Assembly (NCBI GenBank): GCA_029053015.1
Contig: JAIDHX010000036.1
Location: forward strand, 62,001 to 126,000
DNA length: 64,000 nucleotides
Direction: 5' to 3'
DNA from: Lachnospiraceae bacterium
GTDB taxonomy: Bacteria; Bacillota; Clostridia; Lachnospirales; Lachnospiraceae
Shown: one piece after another, positions 25,294-33,327 of the stretch
Numbering within the stretch: position 1 is the stretch's first letter
Layout of the letters: each line of letters starts with the position of its first letter
Program-made: the position numbers and the translations under genes
The notes under the pieces: model-generated
What the model saw: only the letters and a program-made list of their open reading frames with translations
What the model was told of the DNA's origin: nothing
Database searches by the model: none

Positions 25294-26379
25294 ATGCAGG
25301 ATAAACTGGGATTCGATGAATTGCAGGAAATGGTTTCCATATGCCTTGATGAAATTATGAAGCTGAAAAAGGAAAACGGAGAGTTGAGGCAGGGTCTGTC
25401 AGAGCTTTCTACTTTGCTGAAGGAGTTGTATGCAGAAGAACTAAAGCTATCCGGTAAAGCCATCATAATGGACAAGGCAGTGAAGAAAACGGAGGCGGCG
25501 TTAGGTAACTTAAAATATGAGCTTGCTGATTTGACGCCTCGGGGAAGCGAATGGTATTTTCCGCAGTTTTACAAGATGGAAGATACAGTGGACAGTATTG
25601 TAAGCGGGAAAAGGAGTATGGCAAGATTCGGCGACGGGGAATTTTCCATTATGGTAAACGAAGAGCGTCCGAAATTCCAGAAGCCGGACAAAAAGCTGGC
25701 TGAACGTCTGATTGAGGTCATACAGTCCAATGAAGAAGATTTTTTGGTTGCCATTGCGGATAATTATGGTTCGCTGGAAAGTTATAATGAAGAAGGAAAA
25801 AAAGGAATCCGGTCTTATATGACGGACGAGGTCCGGCGTCAGCATAGAAGATTTCTGAATTTAGAAAGAAAATATCATAATGCCTATATCAGCAGGCCGT
25901 ATGCATTATATGCAGATAATGAAACGGATGCGCCGGAGAAAAGATTTCAATGCCTGAGAAGGATTTGGGATAAGAGAAAGGTGCTGTTTGTAGAAGGTGC
26001 GTTTACAAGATTGGGCGTAGGAAACGATTTGTTTGATAATGCCGCGCAGATTAGCAGGATAGAAGCACCGCCGGTTAATGCATTTGATAAGTATGATAAG
26101 ATTCTGGAAGCGGCGCTTCAACATGCAGAAGAAGATACGCTGATATTGATTGCACTCGGACCTGCGGCAGGCGTGCTGGCATATGATTTATATCGTGCAG
26201 GATTTCAGGCGATTGACATCGGGCATGTGGACTTAGAGTATGAGTGGTATCGGCAAAAAACAGGCGGGCGTTGTGAAGTGAAGCACAAGTATAATAATGA
26301 GTGTGACGGCGGCGACAAGGTAGAAGATATCCATGACGAAAAGTATGAGGCTGAGATTATAGCGGATTTGTCTAAATGA
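25294..26379 (+). CDS. GT-D fold (DUF1792) glycosyltransferase
   Basis: Protein of 361 aa. Residues 1-85 are a coiled coil. The rest is a GT-D domain with ARFGDGEFSIMVNEE, GVGNDLFDNAAQISR, LIALGPAAGVLAYDLY and AIDIGHVDLEYEWY. GT-D enzymes (for example DGT1 of streptococcal serine-rich adhesin glycosylation) extend protein-bound O-glycans, which fits a flagellin glycan. It clearly arose by tandem duplication of the C-terminal domain of the preceding gene, or the reverse. AAAGGAGGT precedes the start, 20 bases after the upstream stop. Confidence 0.88.
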   Translation: MQDKLGFDELQEMVSICLDEIMKLKKENGELRQGLSELSTLLKELYAEELKLSGKAIIMDKAVKKTEAALGNLKYELADLTPRGSEWYFPQFYKMEDTVDSIVSGKRSMARFGDGEFSIMVNEERPKFQKPDKKLAERLIEVIQSNEEDFLVAIADNYGSLESYNEEGKKGIRSYMTDEVRRQHRRFLNLERKYHNAYISRPYALYADNETDAPEKRFQCLRRIWDKRKVLFVEGAFTRLGVGNDLFDNAAQISRIEAPPVNAFDKYDKILEAALQHAEEDTLILIALGPAAGVLAYDLYRAGFQAIDIGHVDLEYEWYRQKTGGRCEVKHKYNNECDGGDKVEDIHDEKYEAEIIADLSK

Positions 26380-26416
26380 GAAAGAGGAAACCGGCACGAC
26401 AAAGGAGGAGCAGCGG

Positions 26417-27904
26417 ATGGTAATCAATGACAAGATGGAGCAGTGTTATCATTGCGAGGCATGTGTGCAGGCATGTCCTGTACATGCGATTCACATGGAA
26501 GATGACGGGCAGGGGTTTCAGAAACCCAAAATAGATGAAGCGGTATGTATAAACTGCGGTTTGTGTGCAAAGGTATGTCCACTCAATGTGCAGATGGCAT
26601 CATACAAACACGGCGTGGAACAGCAGCATATAAGAGGAATCAAGCGGCTGGACGAAAAGAAAAGGCGGGAAAGCCAGTCAGGGGGCGCCTTCAGCGTAAT
26701 TGCCGAGTATGTTCTGGCGCAGAATGGCGTGGTGTATGGCGCTGCGCTGGACGACGACCTGAACTGCCGTTATCAGCGCGTAGACAAAGCGGAAGAACTG
26801 GTGAAACTGAAAGGCTCCAAATATGTGCAGGCTGAGGTTGGAGAAGTATACCAATCCATTCGCGAGGACTTAAAAAAGGGAAGCAAAGTGCTTTTCGGGG
26901 GAACTGCCTGCGCGGTGCTGGGGCTCAGAACGTTTTTGGGAGAAGAGCCGGAAGGGCTGCTTACCTGCGATTTGGTGTGTCATGGTGTGACAAGCCCCGA
27001 CGTATATCGGCATTATCGAGACTATCAGGAGGAGAGGCATGGAGAAAAACTGACAGGCTTTAATTTCCGCAACAAAAAATTCGGCTGGCACAGCCATGTG
27101 GAGACCTTTACGCTGGAAAGCGGAAAGGAAGAAACGGATGTCCTGTACCGAAATCTGTATTATGGGCATCTCTGTATGCGGGAAAGCTGCTACCACTGTC
27201 CCTTTGCCGACATGAGCAGAGTTTCCGATATCACAATAGGGGATTTCTGGGGCATCGAGAAAATACATGCAGAATGGGATGACAACCTTGGAATTTCTCT
27301 TTTCATTACCAATACGCCAAAAGGGGAAGCGGTATTTCAGGCGGTTTCCGAAGAATTGGAATTTATAGTAAGCAATAGCGGGGAATGTATGCAGCCGCAC
27401 TTGGCATATCCGGTACGAAAACCGGAGGGAGCGGAACTCTTTTGGGAGGAATACCGGAACAAGAATTTTGAGTACATCCTAAAAAAATACGGAAGCGACA
27501 ATCAAAAGTTTTTGGGTGACGTTGCGGTCAGTCAGAATCTGGAAACGAAAAGGCAAAAGGGGATAAATATCGCAAGTTATTTTACAGAACGGAATTGTTC
27601 GCGTATCGCGCTCTGCGGTCTGAATGAAAATACCGAAATGCTGATAGCAGAGCTGGAGGCGGGCGGCATATCTGTCGAATGTGTTTTGGAGACGGTCTGT
27701 GACAATGCAGAATGTAGAAAATATGCGTGTGGAAAGCCGGTGCTTCCGATTGCCGAATTGAAAGCGAAAGAAGTGCAGGAAATTGACAGATACGTTGTGA
27801 TGTGCGAGCAGTTCTTTTTGGATATCTTACAGGAACTGCGCCGGATTGAGGTGCCACTGTATAAAGTAGTTCCCATCAGCTTTTTGGCGGCGATGGAGAT
27901 ATAG
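26417..27904 (+). CDS. Iron-sulfur FrhB-type oxidoreductase paired with pyruvyl transferase
   Basis: Protein of 495 aa. Residues 10-54 hold two [4Fe-4S] ferredoxin motifs (C10, C13, C16, C20 and C44, C47, C50, C54). Residues about 85-350 are a coenzyme F420 hydrogenase beta-subunit type domain (SQSGGAFSVIAEYVL, GSKYVQAEVG, FGGTACAVLGL, CDLVCHGVTSP, ITIGDFWGI). In Firmicutes this family usually lies beside polysaccharide pyruvyl transferases, as here; its substrate is not known. Residues about 390-490 add a Rossmann-like module (RIALCGLNENTEMLIAEL) also seen in other island proteins. GGAGG precedes the ATG. Confidence 0.82.
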   Translation: MVINDKMEQCYHCEACVQACPVHAIHMEDDGQGFQKPKIDEAVCINCGLCAKVCPLNVQMASYKHGVEQQHIRGIKRLDEKKRRESQSGGAFSVIAEYVLAQNGVVYGAALDDDLNCRYQRVDKAEELVKLKGSKYVQAEVGEVYQSIREDLKKGSKVLFGGTACAVLGLRTFLGEEPEGLLTCDLVCHGVTSPDVYRHYRDYQEERHGEKLTGFNFRNKKFGWHSHVETFTLESGKEETDVLYRNLYYGHLCMRESCYHCPFADMSRVSDITIGDFWGIEKIHAEWDDNLGISLFITNTPKGEAVFQAVSEELEFIVSNSGECMQPHLAYPVRKPEGAELFWEEYRNKNFEYILKKYGSDNQKFLGDVAVSQNLETKRQKGINIASYFTERNCSRIALCGLNENTEMLIAELEAGGISVECVLETVCDNAECRKYACGKPVLPIAELKAKEVQEIDRYVVMCEQFFLDILQELRRIEVPLYKVVPISFLAAMEI

Positions 27905-27937
27905 GCTGATAAATGTGAGAAAGGATTGGAGGGCAGT

Positions 27938-28963
27938 ATGCTTAGAGTAGGAATCTTGACATTTCATAATGCAAACAGCATGGGCGCGGTCAGCCAGACA
28001 TACGCGCTGCAGGAGGCGCTCCGTAAGTTGGGCGCAGAGGTACATGTTATCAATTACGCATCGCCCAATATGCGACTTCAGGTAAGACAGAAGCCGCAGT
28101 TTAAAGAATTTACAGAGAAATATTTATACCTGACTCCGTTGTATGAAAATGGTGAAGAAATCGATTGTTCCCAGTTTGATGAAATTATTGTCGGAAGCGA
28201 TCAGGTATGGAACCCACTGCTCACAAAATATGACGGCACTTATTTTCTGGATTTTGCCGGTCCTGAAATTATCAAAGTGGCGTATGCGGCGAGTGTGGGC
28301 GTCAATACCTTTTTGGACGGCAGTTTTACGGAACCGTTTGCAAAATATACGCCGTATTTTGACGCCATTTCCTTAAGGGAAAGCGTGCATGTGCCTTCTG
28401 TTATGCAGTATGCTCAGTGCCCGGTGCTGCACACGTTAGACCCGACGCTGCTGTTGTCTGATGAAGAATATACATCTGCCTTTGACCTGCCGGAGATTGA
28501 CGAGGAATATATTTTTCTTTACCAGATAGATGGTGATTCCAAACTTTTGGACTATGCCAATATGATTGCCATGCAATACAACTGCAAATTGATAGCATGT
28601 GCGAGGTACAGGGATTTTTATTTTATACAGGGGACAGAACTGGTTTCCGACATAACGCCGGAGCAGTGGATGGCATATATTAAAAATGCAAAACTGGTGT
28701 TGACGGATTCGTACCATGGCATGAATTTATCCATTATATTCCGAAAACCCTTCTATGTGTTGACGGAAGTAAAATATAACTTAATCAGAGTGGTGGATCT
28801 GCTCTCCGCCTTGAAGCTGGAGGACAGAAAGCTTTCCTGCCTGTCCGACGTAAGAGATGTGGATTTTTCGATTGACTATTCGGAAACGGAAAAAATTCTG
28901 GAGAGCAGAAAAGAGGAGTCGCTTGCGTTTTTGAAGGTGGTCGCTACGCTTACGGAGGAGTAA
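27938..28963 (+). CDS. Polysaccharide pyruvyl transferase family protein
   Basis: Protein of 341 aa. Motifs: VGILTFHNANSMGAVSQTYA at the N-terminus, IIVGSDQVWNPLLT near residue 85, SLRE, and TDSYHGMNLSIIFRKPF near residue 255. Family members transfer a pyruvyl group from phosphoenolpyruvate to a sugar, giving a ketal with a negative charge. GGAGG at 27927-27931 supports the ATG at 27938. It is the last gene of the 17923-28963 operon; a weak hairpin (GAGGA 28955-28959 with TCCTC 28970-28974, then TTTTT) may end the transcript. Confidence 0.88.
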   Translation: MLRVGILTFHNANSMGAVSQTYALQEALRKLGAEVHVINYASPNMRLQVRQKPQFKEFTEKYLYLTPLYENGEEIDCSQFDEIIVGSDQVWNPLLTKYDGTYFLDFAGPEIIKVAYAASVGVNTFLDGSFTEPFAKYTPYFDAISLRESVHVPSVMQYAQCPVLHTLDPTLLLSDEEYTSAFDLPEIDEEYIFLYQIDGDSKLLDYANMIAMQYNCKLIACARYRDFYFIQGTELVSDITPEQWMAYIKNAKLVLTDSYHGMNLSIIFRKPFYVLTEVKYNLIRVVDLLSALKLEDRKLSCLSDVRDVDFSIDYSETEKILESRKEESLAFLKVVATLTEE

Positions 28964-29038
28964 CCGTTTTCCTCTTTTTAGTCTCTGAATCGTTAAAAGT
29001 TAAATGTTCTCTTATGGTTTAAAAAGAAATAGTCGATA

Positions 29039-29044
29039 TATAAT
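29039..29044 (+). promoter_or_regulatory. Possible -10 element for the heptose/organic-acid operon
   Basis: TATAAT at 29039-29044 lies in the 249-base gap before the GT32 gene. The -35 is poor (TTTAAA at short spacing), so the promoter is tentative. It would give a leader of about 160 bases that contains the hairpin at 29117-29153. Confidence 0.35.
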
Positions 29045-29116
29045 ATGGCTTAATGGAATAAGCGACAATCTGCAGGGAGGCAATAGAAGAAATAGAGATG
29101 CAAGCAGACCGTAGAC

Positions 29117-29153
29117 AAAGCGCCTCTGGCAAGTCCTAAGCCAAAAGCGCTTT
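29117..29153 (+). terminator. Hairpin with T-run in the leader of the second operon
   Basis: AAAGCGC (29117-29123) pairs with GCGCTTT (29147-29153), with an inner TGGC/GCCA stem, followed by a short T-rich stretch. It may be an attenuator in the leader or a terminator for transcripts from the left. Confidence 0.5.
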
Positions 29154-29212
29154 TCTCATTTCAGATGTAAAAGCTGTGTACTTAATCAAAATAAATTCAG
29201 AGAAGCGTAGGT

Positions 29213-30340
29213 ATGCGAATGAGGTTGATAAACACATCGTTCAGAGAATTTGCGGAATATGTGAAAGAAAAAAATAAATGCATTGTTTTTTGGGGAGCAG
29301 GTGCTATTGGAAGAGTATTGATACCCTATATCTGCAATCAATATGGTCTTGACACAAAGGTTCTTGGTTATATTGATAATAATCCGTTAAAGCAGGGAAA
29401 AGAAATAGAACTTTCTTCTGCGAAGGTAAAAATCCATTCTGCCGGATTTTTGGAAAAGCTGCGTGCAGATGAGTTTGTCCTTATGATTACAAATGGAGAT
29501 TTCTATCCGGTTTTGGAGCAGTTAAAGGCTATGCCCTGTACGGAGGGAGTGATGGTATGCATTGCACCAATCATACAGCTCCGGACGCAGGCAGAATCAC
29601 TGATAACAGGCATTTATAAAAGCAGTGAGGAACCATTAATCCCCAAGACAATACACTATACATGGTTTTCGGGAGAACCAATTCCTGAAAATTTACAGAA
29701 ATGTATAGACAGCTGGAAGAAAAAGTGCCCCGATTATGAGATTGTGAAGTGGGATGCGTCGAATTATGATTATAAAAAACACCCTTATACCAGACAGGCA
29801 TATGAGGCAAAGCGGTGGGGATACATGGCGGATTTGGCACGTCTGGAAATCTTATATGAGTGTGGAGGGTTTTATCTGGATACAGATGTAGAACTGCTTC
29901 AAAATCTGGATGAACTGCGGTATCAGGAAGGTTTCTGCGGACGGGAAGACTGGGGGCATGTCAATTTTGGCGGTGGTTCCGGCTGTATAAAGCATTCGGA
30001 TATTGTGGGTGAATTGCTGGATTTCAGAAAAAATGTACCATTTTTACTTGCAGATGGGCAGTATAACCTGGAGGCGAGCGGATATTTTGAAACAAAACCG
30101 TTGGTGGACAGAGGGCTTTCGATTACAAACTGCACCGAGGTAGTGGATGGCTTCACTGTGTATGCTTCAGAATTTTTCTGTCCATACAATTATATCAGTG
30201 GGCGGGAAAATATTACAGAGCAGACTGTGTCGATTCACTATTTTAATGGGGGCTGGCTGGGAGAAGCAGGAACAAAGCACAGGCGTGAGACCAGAGAAAA
30301 ATTTCAGGCAGTTCTGGGGCAGTTAGAGCCGTTTGGCTGA
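29213..30340 (+). CDS. GT32-type glycosyltransferase with N-terminal Rossmann module
   Basis: Protein of 375 aa. Residues about 20-115: Rossmann-like module (CIVFWGAGAIGRVLIPYI, LGYIDNNPLKQGKEI). Residues about 140-370: GT32/DXD sugar transferase (IPKTIHYTWFSGEPIP, CPDYEIVKWD, ARLEILYECGGFYLDTDVEL with the DxD). GT32 enzymes transfer sugars from nucleotide donors onto glycans. First gene of an operon with visibly lower GC than the one to the left. ATG 29219 is an alternative start. Confidence 0.86.
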   Translation: MRMRLINTSFREFAEYVKEKNKCIVFWGAGAIGRVLIPYICNQYGLDTKVLGYIDNNPLKQGKEIELSSAKVKIHSAGFLEKLRADEFVLMITNGDFYPVLEQLKAMPCTEGVMVCIAPIIQLRTQAESLITGIYKSSEEPLIPKTIHYTWFSGEPIPENLQKCIDSWKKKCPDYEIVKWDASNYDYKKHPYTRQAYEAKRWGYMADLARLEILYECGGFYLDTDVELLQNLDELRYQEGFCGREDWGHVNFGGGSGCIKHSDIVGELLDFRKNVPFLLADGQYNLEASGYFETKPLVDRGLSITNCTEVVDGFTVYASEFFCPYNYISGRENITEQTVSIHYFNGGWLGEAGTKHRRETREKFQAVLGQLEPFG

Positions 30341-30366
30341 TTTTGGAAGGATGGATATATAGGTAT

Positions 30367-31353
30367 ATGATTATAACAAAAACTCCTTTTCGTGTCAGTT
30401 TCTGCGGCGGCGGAAGTGACATGGCCGACTTTTATAAAGAATATGGCGGGTGCGTGCTGAGTACATCTATAAACCGTTATATGTATATGACAATGCATCC
30501 CTATTTTGACGAAAGCAAAACAGCGTTGAAATATTCGGAAAATGAGATTGTTGAAAATATTAAGGATATCAGACATTCCATTTTTCATTGTGTATTGAAT
30601 GATAAACAGATTAGCGGAGTGGAAATCAGCAGCACGGCAGATGTTCCAAGCGGGACGGGATTAGGTTCTTCAAGTGCCTTTACCGTCGGTCTGCTGCATA
30701 CACTGGCCTGCTATAAGGGAAAATATATCTCTAAAGGAAAGCTGGCAGAAGAAGCCTGCGAGGTGGAGATTGAAAAGCTGGGGGCACCTATCGGTAAACA
30801 GGATCAGTATGCAGTGTCCTTCGGCGGGATGAATTTTATCAGCTTTCACAGAGATGACACGGTAACCGTAGAACCGGTCATTACGACCAGGGAAATCATG
30901 CGTGCCTTGCAGGAAAATATAATAATGTTTTATACGGGACTTACACATGATGCAAATCAGATTTTGTTAGAGCAGAAGCAGAATATAAAGCGAGCGGATA
31001 AAACGAAGAATTTGCTTCGCATGTGTGAATTGGCAAAGGATTTGAAGTATTCTTTGGAGCAGAATGAACTGGATAATTTTGGCGCAATCCTAAATGAAGG
31101 CTGGATGAAAAAAAGAGAATTGGCAGGCAGCATTTCAAATCCCCTGATAGATGAGATGTATGCATGCGCAATGCAGAGCGGAGCAACGGGAGGAAAGCTT
31201 CTGGGCGCCGGCGGCGGCGGATTTTTGTTATTTTACTGCCCGAAGGAAAAGCAGGCGTTTTTAAAGGAAAACCTGCATTTGAAACCGTTTGATTTTCGGT
31301 TTGAGCATGATGGCACATCTATTGTTTATATTGGCGACAAGTATTGGGATTAG
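30367..31353 (+). CDS. hddA: D-glycero-D-manno-heptose 7-phosphate kinase (GHMP family)
   Basis: GHMP kinase of 328 aa: TPFRVSFCGGGSDM at the N-terminus, the phosphate-binding PSGTGLGSSSAFTVGLL near residue 95, and the C-terminal GKLLGAGGGGFLLFY. Together with gmhA, a heptose-1-P nucleotidyltransferase and a GmhB-like phosphatase in the next 5 kb, the substrate is most likely D-glycero-D-manno-heptose 7-phosphate, phosphorylated at O1. The ATG at 30367 gives the family N-terminus; its ribosome site (AGGT) is weak. Confidence 0.85.
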   Translation: MIITKTPFRVSFCGGGSDMADFYKEYGGCVLSTSINRYMYMTMHPYFDESKTALKYSENEIVENIKDIRHSIFHCVLNDKQISGVEISSTADVPSGTGLGSSSAFTVGLLHTLACYKGKYISKGKLAEEACEVEIEKLGAPIGKQDQYAVSFGGMNFISFHRDDTVTVEPVITTREIMRALQENIIMFYTGLTHDANQILLEQKQNIKRADKTKNLLRMCELAKDLKYSLEQNELDNFGAILNEGWMKKRELAGSISNPLIDEMYACAMQSGATGGKLLGAGGGGFLLFYCPKEKQAFLKENLHLKPFDFRFEHDGTSIVYIGDKYWD

Positions 31354-31384
31354 AAGAAGTGAGAGTTTATAAGGAGAAAGAATC

Positions 31385-32365
31385 ATGAGTAAAAAAGTAT
31401 TGATTACAGGAATTACAGGATTTGCCGGAAGTCATCTGATGGATTACCTGCTGGAATATACGGATTACGAGGTGTATGGCATAAAGCGGGTAAATTCCAG
31501 TCTGCGGAATATACATCATGCGTTGGATAAAATCACACTTCTGGATGCAGATTTACTGGATGAAACCAGTCTGATTAGGGTGTTACGGGAGATTCAACCC
31601 AATCAGATTTATCATTTGGGGGCATTGAGCTGGGTAACACCGTCATGGGATATGCCGGCTGTTTATATGCAGACCAATGCAGTAGGAACGATTAATCTGC
31701 TTGAAGCTATGCGTGTGACGGGATGCCAGGCGCGGGTTCTGACAAGTGCAACGCCGGAAGAATTTGGCGACGTTCCGAAAGAACTGCTTCCGATTACGGA
31801 AGAAACCAGAATAAAACCGATTAATCCATATGCGGCAAGTAAGGTTGCCCAGGATATGGTGTGCATTACTTACCATGCAAGCTACGGAATGGACATTGTA
31901 AGGACAAGGGCTTTCAATCATGAAGGCGCCAGAAGGGACAAGCATGGTGCAATTGCTTCGTTTGCATACCAGATAGCAAGGATAGAGCATGGATTACAGG
32001 AACCGGTAATCAAGGTTGGAAACCTGAGTGCAACAAGAAACTTTACAGATGTGAGGGATACAGTAAGGGCATACTATCTGGCAATGGAGAAAGGAATTTC
32101 CGGTGAATTATATCTGATAGGGACGGATCAGATTTATACGATGGAACAGGTTTTACAGATGCTTATCGCAGCTTCCTCCAAGGCTGATGAAATAAAAGTA
32201 GAAGTAGACCCGGCAAGGGTGAGACCGACAGAGCTGATGACATTTATCGGAGATTACAGTAAGTTTAAAAGCATGAGTGGATGGGAAATACAATATCCAC
32301 TGCAGGAGACCTTGGAAAGCGTACTGGCATACTGGAGAGAATTTGTAGGCAAGGGATTGTATTAA
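31385..32365 (+). CDS. GDP-sugar 4,6-dehydratase-like SDR (GDP-heptose candidate)
   Basis: Extended short-chain dehydrogenase of 326 aa, similar to GDP-mannose 4,6-dehydratase. ITGITGFAGSHLMDYLLE binds NADP; YHLGALSWVTPSWDMP follows; SATPEEFGD carries the active-site Glu region; PYAASKVAQDM has the YxxxK pair; RTRAFNHEG and ATRNFTDVRDTVRAY are typical GMD-group signatures. Beside the GDP-heptose genes it probably makes GDP-4-keto-6-deoxy-heptose, as DmhA does in Yersinia and Campylobacter pathways. AAGGAG precedes the start. Confidence 0.85.
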   Translation: MSKKVLITGITGFAGSHLMDYLLEYTDYEVYGIKRVNSSLRNIHHALDKITLLDADLLDETSLIRVLREIQPNQIYHLGALSWVTPSWDMPAVYMQTNAVGTINLLEAMRVTGCQARVLTSATPEEFGDVPKELLPITEETRIKPINPYAASKVAQDMVCITYHASYGMDIVRTRAFNHEGARRDKHGAIASFAYQIARIEHGLQEPVIKVGNLSATRNFTDVRDTVRAYYLAMEKGISGELYLIGTDQIYTMEQVLQMLIAASSKADEIKVEVDPARVRPTELMTFIGDYSKFKSMSGWEIQYPLQETLESVLAYWREFVGKGLY

Positions 32366-32367
32366 AT

Positions 32368-33288
32368 ATGAAAGTATTATTGACCGGAGCAAATGGATTT
32401 ATAGGCAGCAATCTTATCAGAAAGCTGGAATGTGAACCGGATATGGAAATCCATACAATAGCAAGGAAACCTTTCGGCACAGATGCGGCAGTCGTAAACC
32501 ACTGCTGTGATATTCTGGACAGGCAGGGGGTTTTTGAGATTTTTGAAAAACAGTCTTTTGATGTGGTGATTCATCTGGCAGCATTGACGGCGCATGAGGA
32601 AATCATAAACAATAAGAATTTAGCTTTGGGAATTAATCTGCAGGGTACAGAGAATGTTGTTAGTGCATTTAATCAATTTTGTACAAATGCAGTATTCTTT
32701 TATTCTTCTTCCGGAAAGGTATACGGCAGGACAAATGAAATGCCGATTACGGAGAAAGCAATAGAACGGCCGACAACTATACTCGGCAAGGGGAAGTATA
32801 TAACGGAGAGAATTTTGGATTTTTATGCAGATGTTGAAAGCAATAAGTATGTAGTGATGCGTATCTTTAACGTTTACGGAGGAGATCAGAAAGAAAATTT
32901 CATTGTCCCGACTTTGCTGAAACAGTTATCAGAAGGAAGCAGTCTGGAATTAGGCAATATATATGATAAACGGGATTACTTATATATTGACGATTTGGTA
33001 GCTGCAATAGAAAGCCTGATTTACAACAGACAAAAGCTCTCCTCATTTGAAATCGTGAATGTAGGAAGCGGCGTTCCGGTCAGCGTAGAAGATATGATTG
33101 AAGAGTTAAAATTCATTTTAAAACGACCGGAAGTTACGGTTACAATTTCACCGCAGCGGATGCGCTATGACGAGACAGCAGTAGAGTACTGCAGCACAAA
33201 AAAAATCCATGAATTGACAGGCTGGGAGAGGAAGTTTGATTTGAGGGCAGGATTAACAGAAACCTGTAGAAAGAGGGGAATGATTTAA
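32368..33288 (+). CDS. NAD(P)-dependent sugar reductase/epimerase, atypical active site
   Basis: Extended SDR of 306 aa (MKVLLTGANGFIGSNLI; VIHLAALTAHEE; FYSSSGKVYGR; MRIFNVYGG; KRDYLYIDDLVAAI). In the usual PYxxSK position the sequence reads TTILGKGKY, so the catalytic Tyr is replaced by Leu while a Lys is kept. It starts 3 bases after the dehydratase stop, with weak ribosome site, suggesting coupling. It is placed to reduce or epimerise the 4-keto sugar made upstream; the missing Tyr makes the reaction uncertain. Confidence 0.78.
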   Translation: MKVLLTGANGFIGSNLIRKLECEPDMEIHTIARKPFGTDAAVVNHCCDILDRQGVFEIFEKQSFDVVIHLAALTAHEEIINNKNLALGINLQGTENVVSAFNQFCTNAVFFYSSSGKVYGRTNEMPITEKAIERPTTILGKGKYITERILDFYADVESNKYVVMRIFNVYGGDQKENFIVPTLLKQLSEGSSLELGNIYDKRDYLYIDDLVAAIESLIYNRQKLSSFEIVNVGSGVPVSVEDMIEELKFILKRPEVTVTISPQRMRYDETAVEYCSTKKIHELTGWERKFDLRAGLTETCRKRGMI

Positions 33289-33327
33289 AAGAAGCGGTAA
33301 TGAAAATTAATAAGCGGGGACGGATAA

